From assembly GCA_946183765.1 (NCBI GenBank), contig CAMHDC010000002.1, positions 1-20,607 on the forward strand: 20,607 nt of DNA. The letters run 5' to 3'. A model generated the notes under the pieces. The model was not told the origin of the DNA and searched no databases. It saw only the letters and a list, made by a program, of their open reading frames with translations. Every line of letters begins with the position of its first letter. Positions within the stretch are counted from its first letter, which is position 1. Below, piece by piece: positions 1-7,893 of this stretch. The translations under genes were made by a program, and so were the position numbers. This DNA is from an uncultured Clostridia bacterium (lineage in GTDB: Bacteria > Bacillota > Clostridia > Christensenellales > CAG-138).

Positions 1-209
1 GTGGGTTCGGCGATAGCCACCTCCCCGTCCAGCACCAGCTCTTCGGGTGGCGGTGTCAATATCTCCATCATGCCCATGACCTGGGGCTCAGGCTTCTGAC
101 AACCCGCAGCGCCGGCGATGGTCACCAGGGCCAACCCCGTCAGCGCCGCGCTGCGCAGAGGTTTTCTCGGGTAATTGGGCCGATAGTTTGTGAGTTTTTG
201 CTGTTTCAT
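1..209 (-). CDS. Putative lipoprotein, N-terminal part (runs off left edge)
   Basis: The frame opens at an ATG (209-207) preceded by AAGGAGG five to six bases upstream, and stays open to the window edge, giving 69 residues. It begins MKQQKLTNYRPNYPRKPLRS, followed by a hydrophobic stretch (about residues 21-36) ending in Ala-Ala-Gly-Cys, a plausible lipobox with the lipidated Cys at 37. The mature part is rich in Pro and Glu (QKPEPQV, then a PPPEE run). The protein is therefore probably exported and lipid-anchored, with a flexible linker. The long basic n-region before the hydrophobic core is unusual. The gene lies 64 bp downstream of the MFS gene on the same strand and may be cotranscribed with it. 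I cannot name a family because the folded domain is outside the window. Confidence 0.7.
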   Translation of the reverse strand, partial: MKQQKLTNYRPNYPRKPLRSAALTGLALVTIAGAAGCQKPEPQVMGMMEILTPPPEELVLDGEVAIAEP

Positions 210-273
210 AGGGGCCTCCTTGGATTCCTTTTGCCTATAACACCGGGGAAAAAGGGAAACGGTTGCAGCGGGA

Positions 274-1503
274 TCAGGCTTTTTTCAACCCCCGCCAATA
301 GGACCACCTCAGCATCAGCAGGCTCAGGAGCATCATGCAGGCGATAAGAACGTAGGCCGACTTATATTCGCCGGTGTGATCGGCGATGACGCCCGGCACG
401 GCGGAGAAAAGGATGCCGCCCAGGTTATAGAAGATCTGCAGCCATTTGAGGAGCCTGGGATACCCCGCCTTATCGGACAGATCCCCCGCCCAGAGCGGCG
501 GCCCCACGTTGTAAACCGAAGCGCCGAAGCCCATGAAGCATACCGGCGCGAAGCACCAGAAGAGGCTGACGCCGTTCATAAGCTGGACGGCCGCACAGCC
601 CAGGATGAACAGGACCATGAGCAGGGACGTACACCGCTTGGAGCCGAACCGGTCCGCCAAGCCCCCGGACAGGAACTTGCTGCATACCAGCACCAGGCCC
701 TGGAGGGATACCACCGTGGCCGCCGCCCGGGCGCCGTAGCCGCAGCTTTGGGTCAGAACGGACAGATGCCCCGAGAACGCCTGGCCCGCGCCGCCCACCA
801 GCAGCATCATGAGGGCCAGCATCCACAGCACGGTCTTCGGCAAGGACGCCGGTCCCTCCTTCTCCCGGGCCTTGGGATCGATCGCCCCGCCTTCACCGTA
901 GGGAAGGACCCCCTTTTCGGCGGGCGTGTCCCGAAGAAGCAGGAAGATGGCAACAGCGCTGATCAGCATGAAGGCCGCTTGCAGCAGAAAGGTGGTGCGC
1001 AGAGAGGTCCGAAGTACCAAAGCTGAGACCAGAGGCGAAAAAGCCATGGCCGCCACGCCGGACCCGGCGGAGCTGACGCCCAAGGCAAATCCCCGATGGG
1101 TATGGAACCAGTTGGAAAGCAGCAGGGAAACGGGGTAGATGGCCCCCAACCCGTAGGCTATGCCGCCCAGGGCCGCCCCGGCGTAGTACACGAAAGCGCT
1201 GCCGCCGGGGGATGCCAAGCTCCCCGCGGAATAGACCACCGCCGACGCCGCGCCGATCAGCGACGCCAGGAAGATGCCCCGGCGCAGGGAAAGCTTGCGG
1301 TAATAAAACTCCACCAGAAAGGTCACGGCGAAGGAGAAGAGGCAGCGGATGGACAGGATGGCGCTGCCCATGCTGTCGCTGAGGCCCTCCGCCTCGATGA
1401 ACGGGAGGTACACCGACAGGATGTTGCTGCACAGGCCCATGTTGCACACGAACAGCCACAGCCCGCACAGGCAGACGACCCAGGCGTAATGGCGTTTTAT
1501 CAT
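274..1503 (-). CDS. MFS transporter
   Basis: This 409-residue polytopic protein has the length and hydrophobicity pattern of a 12-helix Major Facilitator Superfamily carrier. Two six-helix halves are separated by a charged cytoplasmic loop at about residues 192-222. The loop between helices 8 and 9 carries the MFS motif GGLADRFGSKR; the equivalent loop in the first half is degenerate (EFYYRKLSLRRG). Overall character resembles the oxalate/formate-antiporter-like MFS group of small organic anion carriers, but the substrate cannot be read from sequence. Translation starts at the ATG at 1503, with GGAAGGAG about 12 bases upstream. A strong promoter lies directly upstream (1530-1558). A lipoprotein gene follows on the same strand, and a divergent gene starts at 1701. 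Confidence 0.88.
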   Translation of the reverse strand: MIKRHYAWVVCLCGLWLFVCNMGLCSNILSVYLPFIEAEGLSDSMGSAILSIRCLFSFAVTFLVEFYYRKLSLRRGIFLASLIGAASAVVYSAGSLASPGGSAFVYYAGAALGGIAYGLGAIYPVSLLLSNWFHTHRGFALGVSSAGSGVAAMAFSPLVSALVLRTSLRTTFLLQAAFMLISAVAIFLLLRDTPAEKGVLPYGEGGAIDPKAREKEGPASLPKTVLWMLALMMLLVGGAGQAFSGHLSVLTQSCGYGARAAATVVSLQGLVLVCSKFLSGGLADRFGSKRCTSLLMVLFILGCAAVQLMNGVSLFWCFAPVCFMGFGASVYNVGPPLWAGDLSDKAGYPRLLKWLQIFYNLGGILFSAVPGVIADHTGEYKSAYVLIACMMLLSLLMLRWSYWRGLKKA

Positions 1504-1529
1504 CGATCGATACGCTCCTTCCTGTCAGC

Positions 1530-1558
1530 AATATACCACGCCCGACACCTCCTGTCAA
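1530..1558 (-). promoter_or_regulatory. Sigma-70-type promoter of the MFS gene
   Basis: On the minus strand, TTGACA (1558-1553) and TATATT (1535-1530) are separated by exactly 17 bp, close to the consensus for the housekeeping sigma factor. Transcription would start around 1523, about 20 bases before the MFS start codon. The element stands back to back with the plus-strand promoter at 1603-1632, with 44 bp between the two -35 hexamers. Confidence 0.75.
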
Positions 1559-1602
1559 AGGGCGGCGAATCCGGCGTGCAGGTGGAAAAGTGGGCGTTCT
1601 TG

Positions 1603-1632
1603 TTGACGGAGCGACGACACTTGAGGTAAAAT
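1603..1632 (+). promoter_or_regulatory. Sigma-70-type promoter of the RCC1/NAGPA gene
   Basis: TTGACG (1603-1608) and TAAAAT (1627-1632) are separated by 18 bp; each hexamer matches 5 of 6 consensus bases. Transcription would start near 1639, leaving a leader of about 60 bases before the ATG at 1701. This position argues against translation starting at the upstream in-frame codon at 1590, which would lie outside the transcript. Confidence 0.65.
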
Positions 1633-1700
1633 ATTTATGTATACGCGATACTGCGACAAAAAAGTTGAAACCGCCGGTTTCCCGGCAAAATGAGGGGTTT

Positions 1701-4091
1701 ATGAAGAAAAGGATCTGGCTGCCGATCATCATCATCTTTCTGCTGGCTTTGGCTGCAGGCGGAGTCTATGTCTTCCTGTACCGGCCGGTAGAGGACGCCT
1801 ATGCAGCCGCTATGGCCAAGAGCGAGTCCCTGCCTTACGCTGAGGCGCAGGAGGCGCTGTCTGCCGCCGTCCGGGATCTGGACGGCAAGCCTTTTGCCGA
1901 GACGCGGATAGCTGAACTGAACGCACGGATGGACCAGCTCCTTCTGGCGGAGGCGGACCGGGCCATAGCCGCGGACGAGCTGTCGTATGCGGCGGATCTT
2001 TTGGAGAAGCGGGACCCCGCCCGCGCCCAGACCCTGCGGCAGACCCAGGCGGATCGGGAACACGCGCAAGCCCTCCGAGAAGCCTATGCCGCCGCGAACG
2101 CTTTGGAGCAGGCGGGTAAGGACGAGGAAGCCATGGCAGCCTTCCTGGCACTGCAGGACTACGATGACGCCCCCCTGCGGGCAGCGATCATCCGGGCACG
2201 GATCGATTTCGAAGCGGCAAAGGCTGTTTTCACCGGAGAAAACTTTGACGAGGCCATCGCCGCCCTGACGGCTTTGGGCACGGCAGAAGCGCAGGCGGCG
2301 GCAGCGGAGCTGGAGCAGCAGAAGACGGAATGGATCGAATCCCGCCGTCAGCAATACCGGGCTGCCGCTGCAGACCGGCTCAGCGCGGGGGCCTGGCACA
2401 CCGCTGCCATCGGCACCGCCCCCTGGATCTTGGGGGACGGTCGATACGCTGCGGCACCGGCTCAGGCGGAGAAAGTGTTCTCCGGCCTGGCCAGCGTTTT
2501 CTATCTTTCTGAGGGAAAGGTCTATACCGCCGGAGAGACCTTCGGCGCAGAGGAAACCATCTCCTCCCTCACCGATGTTACAAAGGTGGCTCCCGGCCTG
2601 GTCCACGCTCTGTTCCTGCAGGGGGACGGCCGCGTGACCGCCGTGGGGAGCTTAGCGCTCGACCGGCTCCCCAAGGAGCCCTGGGAGGGCATGATCGACG
2701 TGGCCGCCGGCGCGTGGCACTCGGTGGGGCTTCGCTCCGACGGCACCCTGATCGCCTGCGGCACCAATGATCACGGCCAGTGCGACGTAGGGGAATGGAC
2801 GGATATGACTGCCGTCAGCGCCGGGCTCTGGCACACGGCGGCCCTTCGCAAGGATGGCACCGTGGCCGCCTGCGGCGACAACACCTACGGTCAGTGTGAC
2901 GTAGAGGAATGGACGGATATCATGGCCATCAGCTGCGGGGCCTGTACCACCGTGGGCCTCAGGCAGGACGGCACTGTGGTGGCCTGCGGCGACGACGGGG
3001 CGGGCCAATGCCAGGTGACCGGTTGGACGGACGTGGCTGCCATCGCGGCGGGCGCCTATCACACCGTCGCCCTGCGGCTGGACGGGACCCTCGTCGCCGT
3101 GGGACTCCTGCCGGCGGACCTGCCGGAGGGGCCCCTGTTCGATTCCGACTGGACCAGCCCGGAAACGGTCGCTCAGGAAGTTGAGGCGCCTGCTGCCACC
3201 ATTTACATCCAAGGGGAGGATTCCACCCTGGGCCCCTGGCTCTACATGGATACGAACGGCATCGCGCTCATCTGTCTGGACTACTCCGGGGACCGGGAGC
3301 TGTTCCGGGCGGACATGCTGGCCACAAAAAATGCCCTGCCCAGCGGCAGGGTCACCCGGCCGGGCGCCTCCGGCAACTATATTCAAATGCCCGCCGTCAT
3401 GGCCGACGAGCAGGCCCGTAACGCCCACGCGGTGCTTGCCTTCACCGGCGACTACCTGGGCTGGACCTCCAACCGCAAGGGCGTCATGATCCGCAACGGC
3501 GTGCTGTACTATGATCGGCAGGAGACCACCACCCTGGCCATCCTGCCCGACGGAACGCTGACCATTTTCCAGCCATATGAGACAAGCGCGTCCAAGCTCA
3601 TGGAGCAGGGCGTGCGGGACAGCTTCTCCTTCGGGCCCACGCTGGTGGAGGACGGAAAGAAAACGGACGAATTGATCCGTTTCGTCGCCGGGGGCTACGA
3701 CCTGTTCACCACCCGGGTGGGGTTCGGTTACTCAGACCCCTACCACTATCTGGCCATCGTCACCCCCCGGGAGCGGTATACGTCCTTGTCCTGGGAACGC
3801 CTGGCGGAATACTTCATCAGCTATGGAGCACGGGTGGCCTACAACCTGGACGGCGGCCACTCCAGCTCCCTGGTGTTCATGGGCCGGGAGCTGTCGTTGG
3901 TGTCCACCCGGAGCAACTGGAAATATAACAACATCCGGGGTCTGTCCGACGTGGTCATGTTCCTGGAAATCGATCAATCGATCCTGGACGCACGGGAAGA
4001 AGCGAGGCTGAACAGCCTCGAACAGGCAAATGGTGTAAACGGTGAAGAAGGGACTTCTGCCAACGGCCAACCGGCCCAGAATGGCGGCTGA
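1701..4091 (+). CDS. Membrane-anchored RCC1-repeat / NAGPA-type phosphodiester glycosidase fusion
   Basis: I chose the ATG at 1701 (796 residues) because a basic MKKRIW plus a hydrophobic segment (residues 7-27) follows and GAGGGG lies just upstream; the frame opens earlier, at 1590, before the likely transcription start. Residues 30-225 are Ala/Glu-rich and helical, TPR-like in spacing (AEADRAIAADELSYAADLL, FTGENFDEAIAALTAL). Residues about 330-470 hold roughly four RCC1-type propeller repeats, seen as repeated AGxWHT-AxR-DGTV-ACGDN-GQC. Residues about 500-757 match the NAGPA/DUF2233 phosphodiester glycosidase family, with its hallmark YNLDGGHSSS at 714-723 and the terminal RGLSDVVMFLE. That family cleaves sugar phosphodiesters. 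The C-terminus is a polar tail (residues 775-796). The protein should be anchored with its domains outside the cell, possibly acting on teichoic or other phosphodiester-linked glycans (inference). Confidence 0.85.
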   Translation: MKKRIWLPIIIIFLLALAAGGVYVFLYRPVEDAYAAAMAKSESLPYAEAQEALSAAVRDLDGKPFAETRIAELNARMDQLLLAEADRAIAADELSYAADLLEKRDPARAQTLRQTQADREHAQALREAYAAANALEQAGKDEEAMAAFLALQDYDDAPLRAAIIRARIDFEAAKAVFTGENFDEAIAALTALGTAEAQAAAAELEQQKTEWIESRRQQYRAAAADRLSAGAWHTAAIGTAPWILGDGRYAAAPAQAEKVFSGLASVFYLSEGKVYTAGETFGAEETISSLTDVTKVAPGLVHALFLQGDGRVTAVGSLALDRLPKEPWEGMIDVAAGAWHSVGLRSDGTLIACGTNDHGQCDVGEWTDMTAVSAGLWHTAALRKDGTVAACGDNTYGQCDVEEWTDIMAISCGACTTVGLRQDGTVVACGDDGAGQCQVTGWTDVAAIAAGAYHTVALRLDGTLVAVGLLPADLPEGPLFDSDWTSPETVAQEVEAPAATIYIQGEDSTLGPWLYMDTNGIALICLDYSGDRELFRADMLATKNALPSGRVTRPGASGNYIQMPAVMADEQARNAHAVLAFTGDYLGWTSNRKGVMIRNGVLYYDRQETTTLAILPDGTLTIFQPYETSASKLMEQGVRDSFSFGPTLVEDGKKTDELIRFVAGGYDLFTTRVGFGYSDPYHYLAIVTPRERYTSLSWERLAEYFISYGARVAYNLDGGHSSSLVFMGRELSLVSTRSNWKYNNIRGLSDVVMFLEIDQSILDAREEARLNSLEQANGVNGEEGTSANGQPAQNGG
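2690..3120 (+). repeat. Imperfect tandem repeats encoding RCC1-type propeller blades
   Basis: Units of about 120 bp recur within the RCC1/NAGPA gene. Each encodes a block of the form W-T-D-x-x-A-x-x-x-G-x-x-H-T-x-x-L-R-x-D-G-T-x-x-A-C-G. DNA similarity between units is visible, for example gaatggacggatat at 2791-2804 and again at 2909-2922, which suggests expansion by duplication. Confidence 0.7.
4003..4020 (-). terminator. Hairpin downstream of the LRR lipoprotein gene (weak terminator candidate)
   Basis: A perfect 7-bp stem (CGAGGCT / AGCCTCG) with a 4-base loop lies about 70 bases past the stop codon of the minus-strand lipoprotein gene, inside the coding sequence of the convergent gene. 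On the minus strand it is followed only by CTTCTTCCC, a poor U-tract. It may slow or partly stop transcription, but coding constraint could also explain it. Confidence 0.3.
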
Positions 4092-5678
4092 TCAATCCTC
4101 TGGCAGGAAAGGCGCCACAGCGACGTTTTTGCTGAACATCTCCTGGAAAGCGTCGAAGCGGGGATGCTCCCGCCAGCCCCGGTTGGTGCAGGACACGGAA
4201 ATCAAATCATATTGTGCATCGGGAAACGCCTCCAGCAACGCTTGGAGGCTTTCTTTTGAACAACAGTCCCGGGTCTGCTGCCCGATCCAGATGCGCTCCA
4301 GCTTCTTGCAGTTCAGCAGCGGCGTCAGATCGGTCACGTAAGTGATGCACAGGTTCACGTCCAGCAGCTCCGGCAGTTCGCCCAGGGCCGTGATGTCCCG
4401 CAGCGGGGTCATGAACAGCTCCACGTATTTGAGCTTCTTCAAGGAAGCCAGGGGCGTGATGTCCTTCATCCGATTATCCGCCAGAATCAGCAGCTGCAGG
4501 TTTTGCAGCGGCTCCAGCCAGGTAAGGTCGTCTATGCCGTTGTGCCCGAGATCCAGGGCGATAAGGTCGGTGCAGTATTGCAGCCCCGAGACCATTTGCG
4601 ACGTCAGACGGAAGGTCGTATACCCGGACTGCATGGTGGAGAAAGCTACCGCATCGGTACGGCAGGCCCAGCGGCCGAACCGGATCTGCCACACCACCCC
4701 CGCCTGGGGATAGCGGCTTCTCAGATCCGCCAGTTCCTCGTTGGAGAGGGAGCAATCGCAAAGATCCAGGTTCCGCAATTTCGGAAAATGGCCTACCTCC
4801 GTTGCGAACGCGGCATAGTCGTCGATCCGGGCGCCGTTCAGGTCGATACGCTCCGTAAAGCTGTCGAAAGTCTGCCCGTTCAGCGTCGCCATGCGGCGCA
4901 GCGCCGCCGATGGGAACGCAGCCGAAAGGGCGTCGCCCTCCGCTTCGCTCAGGCCCGCGGCCAGCAGATCCGCTTCCTGCAAGCGGGGAAAGCAGGATAG
5001 ATAGGCCGTAACATCGTCCGCCGCCGCAGTCGCCGACAGGGTCACGCTCTCCCAGGCGCTTTCGGAGGGACCGAAGGCCTCGTCCTCCCACTGCACGTTG
5101 ACTTCGGGAGCCGAAACTGCCAACAGGGCGATCGCCTCCCGATCGGGCGCCAGGGCCTTTAGGTCCAGTACGACCAGGTTTGTAAAGACCTCCTGGATTG
5201 CTTTCATCTCCGATGCGTCCGGCACGCTCGGCGGCGCGAAGGTCGTTACGGTTTCCGCCATCGTGCCACGGTACAGATCCCGGCAGGTGAAGGAAAGATT
5301 TGGAAACGCCGCTTCCATGGCTTCCCAGGCCGCGAGCCATCCGGCGATACCCTCCTCCGGAACGGTGCGGTCCAGTGTCAGCGAATGCAGCGCAGGCAGC
5401 CGGACCAACGCGTCCTGAATTTGATCCGGGGTTGCGATTTCGCCGGAGATCGTCAGCTCCTCCGTATATGCCGAAACCGGCTGTCCGCCTATCTCCACCG
5501 GGGCCAAAGTGGGCTCCGGCGTGGGGACAGGGATCGAGGAGGCCGCCGGCGCCGCGTCGATAGACGGACCCCCGGGAGCGGCCGTGGGTGCAGCGACGGG
5601 CTGTGCCGATCCCCGATCACAGGCGATCAGACAAAGAAGGCACAGACACAGGATGGATATGAGGAGACTTTTTTTCAT
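4092..5678 (-). CDS. Leucine-rich-repeat lipoprotein
   Basis: This 528-residue protein starts with a lipoprotein signal peptide: MKKS, a hydrophobic core and the lipobox Leu-Ile-Ala-Cys at 17-20. A Pro/Ala/Thr-rich linker follows (about 21-60). Several stretches from about residue 75 have LRR-like spacing, and residues about 375-485 form clear LRRs of about 22 residues (LIALDLGHNGIDDLTWLEPL, LQLLILADNRMKDITPLASL). The protein is probably displayed on the outer face of the membrane and binds a ligand or protein; no catalytic motif is visible. The ATG at 5678 lacks a recognisable Shine-Dalgarno sequence (the bases before it read TATCCGAAA), so initiation may be weak. Its TGA abuts the TGA of the convergent gene. 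An intergenic hairpin at 5701-5730 separates it from the upstream Gate gene. Confidence 0.8.
   Translation of the reverse strand: MKKSLLISILCLCLLCLIACDRGSAQPVAAPTAAPGGPSIDAAPAASSIPVPTPEPTLAPVEIGGQPVSAYTEELTISGEIATPDQIQDALVRLPALHSLTLDRTVPEEGIAGWLAAWEAMEAAFPNLSFTCRDLYRGTMAETVTTFAPPSVPDASEMKAIQEVFTNLVVLDLKALAPDREAIALLAVSAPEVNVQWEDEAFGPSESAWESVTLSATAAADDVTAYLSCFPRLQEADLLAAGLSEAEGDALSAAFPSAALRRMATLNGQTFDSFTERIDLNGARIDDYAAFATEVGHFPKLRNLDLCDCSLSNEELADLRSRYPQAGVVWQIRFGRWACRTDAVAFSTMQSGYTTFRLTSQMVSGLQYCTDLIALDLGHNGIDDLTWLEPLQNLQLLILADNRMKDITPLASLKKLKYVELFMTPLRDITALGELPELLDVNLCITYVTDLTPLLNCKKLERIWIGQQTRDCCSKESLQALLEAFPDAQYDLISVSCTNRGWREHPRFDAFQEMFSKNVAVAPFLPED
4228..4257 (+). terminator. Rho-independent terminator of the RCC1/NAGPA gene, inside the convergent gene
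   Basis: GCCTCCA (4228-4234) pairs with TGGAGGC (4243-4249), and the inner GC/GC bases can extend the stem. TTTCTTTT (4250-4257) follows at once. The orientation suits a plus-strand transcript ending about 140 bases past the stop codon at 4091. The element lies within the coding part of the minus-strand LRR lipoprotein gene. Confidence 0.6.
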
Positions 5679-5700
5679 TTTCGGATACCAGGGATAAGAG

Positions 5701-5730
5701 GGCTAAAGCCCGCGTTTTCGCTCTTTAACC
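5701..5730 (-). terminator. Intergenic hairpin at the end of the glnA operon
   Basis: In minus-strand RNA, GGUUAAAG pairs with CUUUAGCC (8 bp including one G-U), and an inner GCG/CGC caps an AAAA loop. On the plus strand the G-U becomes a C/A mismatch, so the fold favours minus-strand RNA. No U-run follows, so it may be a weak terminator, a 3'-end stabiliser of the glnA-glsA-Gate transcript, or a leader element of the LRR lipoprotein gene. Confidence 0.45.
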
Positions 5731-5750
5731 CAAAGGAAAAAAGATTTACC

Positions 5751-6944
5751 TTACAACAACGATAATAACACGAACAGCCAGTGGGCTGCAATACCCGCGC
5801 AGAAGCCGCCGATAGTGTGGGACAGGATGGACTTGCCCACCAGCTCGTTGGCGTGGAGCATATCCATCATGGACACGTGGGTGGAAAGATACCCGCTCCA
5901 GCACATGCACATGCCGGTGAACACGGCGATATCGTTGGCGTTCGCCGCCCCTTCCCGCAGAAGCTCCGGCACCATGCCCAGCGAAGCGCCGGCGGATCCC
6001 AGGGCCGTAATGGGCACGGACACGCACTCCGGGGAGGTGAACCCAAAGAGAGGCTTGAAGAGGAACTGAAGCTTGTCGCCCAGCAGCGGCAGCACGCGGA
6101 TGCCCTCGTACGCTGCGCCGGTATAGGTCCCGTCAGGGGAAGGGCCGTAGGTCAGCATCATGACCACGGTGCAGATGACCAGCACCCCGGGGATGATCCC
6201 CAGGCCCAGCTCCACGCCGTTCTTTCCTCCCTCCATGAGGGAGTTAAGGAGCCGCAGCATGAACCCCTGCTTCGGTTTGTTCTCCTCGTCCGTCATCTGG
6301 CCCATCTCCCGGGGAGACAGGGCCAGCGTCTCCGTGCCGTACACCTTCTTGGAGAAGCCCAGCAGCATCCGGGTGCTGACCACACTGCCCACCACCGCGC
6401 CCAGGTTCCCGCAAAGCACCGCCTTGCCCAGACTCGTCCCCGTCACGGCGGAAAGGCCAGCCATATAGCTGGTGACGATGAGACCCATGCCGAAGGCCGT
6501 GCCCAGGTTGGTGAGAGCCGGGATCTGATACGCCTTGAAGTACCGGCGGTACTGCTGCTCCTTGGCAAGGGCCAGGATGGAAGGGTTATCGGAGAAATAG
6601 GTGGAAACGACCCCCAGGGCTGCCGCGCCGGGCATGCCGTACAGCGGCTTCATCAGCGGAGAGAGCAGATAGTTGAACAGCTCCAGCACGCCGAACTCCG
6701 TCAGCATCTCGGACAGGGCCCCCGCCAAAACGGCGATGGCCATGATGTAAAAGACCGTGTCCATCAGAATACGGTAAGCGGTGTTCATCATGGTGTTGAT
6801 GGCTTGGCTCATGCCCATGGGCACCATGAACAAGGCCATGAACCCCAGGAAAACCGCCAGGAACAGGGCGCTTTTCACAAGCCTCTTCCCCGTCACCATC
6901 TGTTGCTGCCGCAGGGCCTCTCTCTTTTCGTCGAAGGATGCCAT
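5751..6944 (-). CDS. Nucleoside-recognition (Gate) domain membrane protein, CD0519/CD1768-like
   Basis: This 397-residue protein has a cytoplasmic N-terminus (MASFDEKREALRQQQ) followed by about nine to ten membrane segments. Stretches such as YFSDNPSILALAKEQQYRRY and ALTNLGTAFGMGLIVTSYMA, and the Gly-rich helices around them, fit the Gate (nucleoside recognition) domain proteins often annotated as CD0519/CD1768 family in Clostridia. Members are probably transporters or channels; the substrate is not established as far as I know. AAAGGAG precedes the ATG at 6944. It is the last gene of the operon, 19 bp after the glutaminase stop. That position suggests it moves something linked to glutamine, glutamate or ammonium (inference). 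Confidence 0.75.
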   Translation of the reverse strand: MASFDEKREALRQQQMVTGKRLVKSALFLAVFLGFMALFMVPMGMSQAINTMMNTAYRILMDTVFYIMAIAVLAGALSEMLTEFGVLELFNYLLSPLMKPLYGMPGAAALGVVSTYFSDNPSILALAKEQQYRRYFKAYQIPALTNLGTAFGMGLIVTSYMAGLSAVTGTSLGKAVLCGNLGAVVGSVVSTRMLLGFSKKVYGTETLALSPREMGQMTDEENKPKQGFMLRLLNSLMEGGKNGVELGLGIIPGVLVICTVVMMLTYGPSPDGTYTGAAYEGIRVLPLLGDKLQFLFKPLFGFTSPECVSVPITALGSAGASLGMVPELLREGAANANDIAVFTGMCMCWSGYLSTHVSMMDMLHANELVGKSILSHTIGGFCAGIAAHWLFVLLSLL

Positions 6945-6963
6945 GTTCTCTCCTTTGATGCGT

Positions 6964-7890
6964 TCAGAATAACCGAATGTCCATGGCTTTGGACAGATAC
7001 TCCAACACGGCGATGCCTGCCACGCTGTTGCCCCGGTCGTCCAGGGCCGGGCCGAACACGCCGATGCCCATGCGGTCCACCAGCGTTGCCGCGATGCCGC
7101 CGCCTACGCCGCTTTTGGCGGGATAGCCCACCTTCACGGCGAACTCTCCGGAGCCGTCATACATGCCGCAGGTGAGCATAAGGGTCCGGATGATCCGGGC
7201 ATGCTCCGCCGCCATGAGCCGCTCCCCCGTCGCCGGGTCCAGCCCCCGATGAGCCAGGACCAGGGCCAAATGCGCGATGTCCTCCGCCGTAACGTACAGG
7301 GAGCACATGCGGAAGTACACGTCCAAATCCTCCGTCACGTCTCCCTCCAGCATCCCGGTGGCCTTCAGGTGATAGGCGAGGGCCCGGTTTTTGTCTCCGG
7401 TCTCCCGCTCGGACAAGTACGCCTCGTTGCAAAGGGAAATGGTATCGGAGCCGCAGAGCCGTTTGAAATACCGAAGCAGCCGCTCGAACTTTTCAGACCC
7501 GCAGCGGCCCTGAATGGCCCCCACCACGGCGATCGCCCCGGCGTTGATAAAGGGATTGTACGGCTTTTTGTCCGTCTCCAGGCGGATGATGGAGTTGAAG
7601 GGGTCTCCGGTGGGCTCCAGGCCCACCCGACCGGAAAAGAGGTACTGCTCCCCCCGATCCTGCAGCGCGAGGGCCAGGGCTACCACCTTGGCGATGCTCT
7701 GGACGGTGAAGGGAACCCGGCAGTCTCCGGCGCTCAGACGGCGTCCGTCGACCGTCTGGACGGACACGCCCAAGAGCTCCCTGTCCACATGGCGAAGATA
7801 GGGGATATACTGAGCCGTCCTGCCCTGACCGATGAAGGCGCGCCCATAGGCGAGGGCGTCCTCCAGCATGGATTGGGTGATATCGTGCAT
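6964..7890 (-). CDS. glsA: Glutaminase
   Basis: This is a bacterial glutaminase of normal length (308 residues), converting L-glutamine to L-glutamate and ammonia in the cytoplasm. It belongs to the serine-dependent beta-lactamase-like fold: the Ser-x-x-Lys nucleophile motif is QSIAK (Ser65, Lys68). Other conserved blocks are KPYNPFINAGAI, the CGMYDGSGEFA segment and KSGVGGG near the C-terminus. The ATG at 7890 lies 3 bases past the glutamine synthetase stop and has no clear ribosome site of its own, so translation is probably coupled to glnA. Sharing an operon with the enzyme that runs the opposite reaction is notable; glutaminase may serve acid resistance or glutamate supply. Confidence 0.93.
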   Translation of the reverse strand: MHDITQSMLEDALAYGRAFIGQGRTAQYIPYLRHVDRELLGVSVQTVDGRRLSAGDCRVPFTVQSIAKVVALALALQDRGEQYLFSGRVGLEPTGDPFNSIIRLETDKKPYNPFINAGAIAVVGAIQGRCGSEKFERLLRYFKRLCGSDTISLCNEAYLSERETGDKNRALAYHLKATGMLEGDVTEDLDVYFRMCSLYVTAEDIAHLALVLAHRGLDPATGERLMAAEHARIIRTLMLTCGMYDGSGEFAVKVGYPAKSGVGGGIAATLVDRMGIGVFGPALDDRGNSVAGIAVLEYLSKAMDIRLF

Positions 7891-7893
7891 GGG

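Noticed and set aside
1590..1700. Upstream in-frame extension of the RCC1/NAGPA gene
   Set aside because: It would start before the likely promoter -10 element and places 37 polar residues ahead of a normal membrane anchor; the ATG at 1701 is far more likely.
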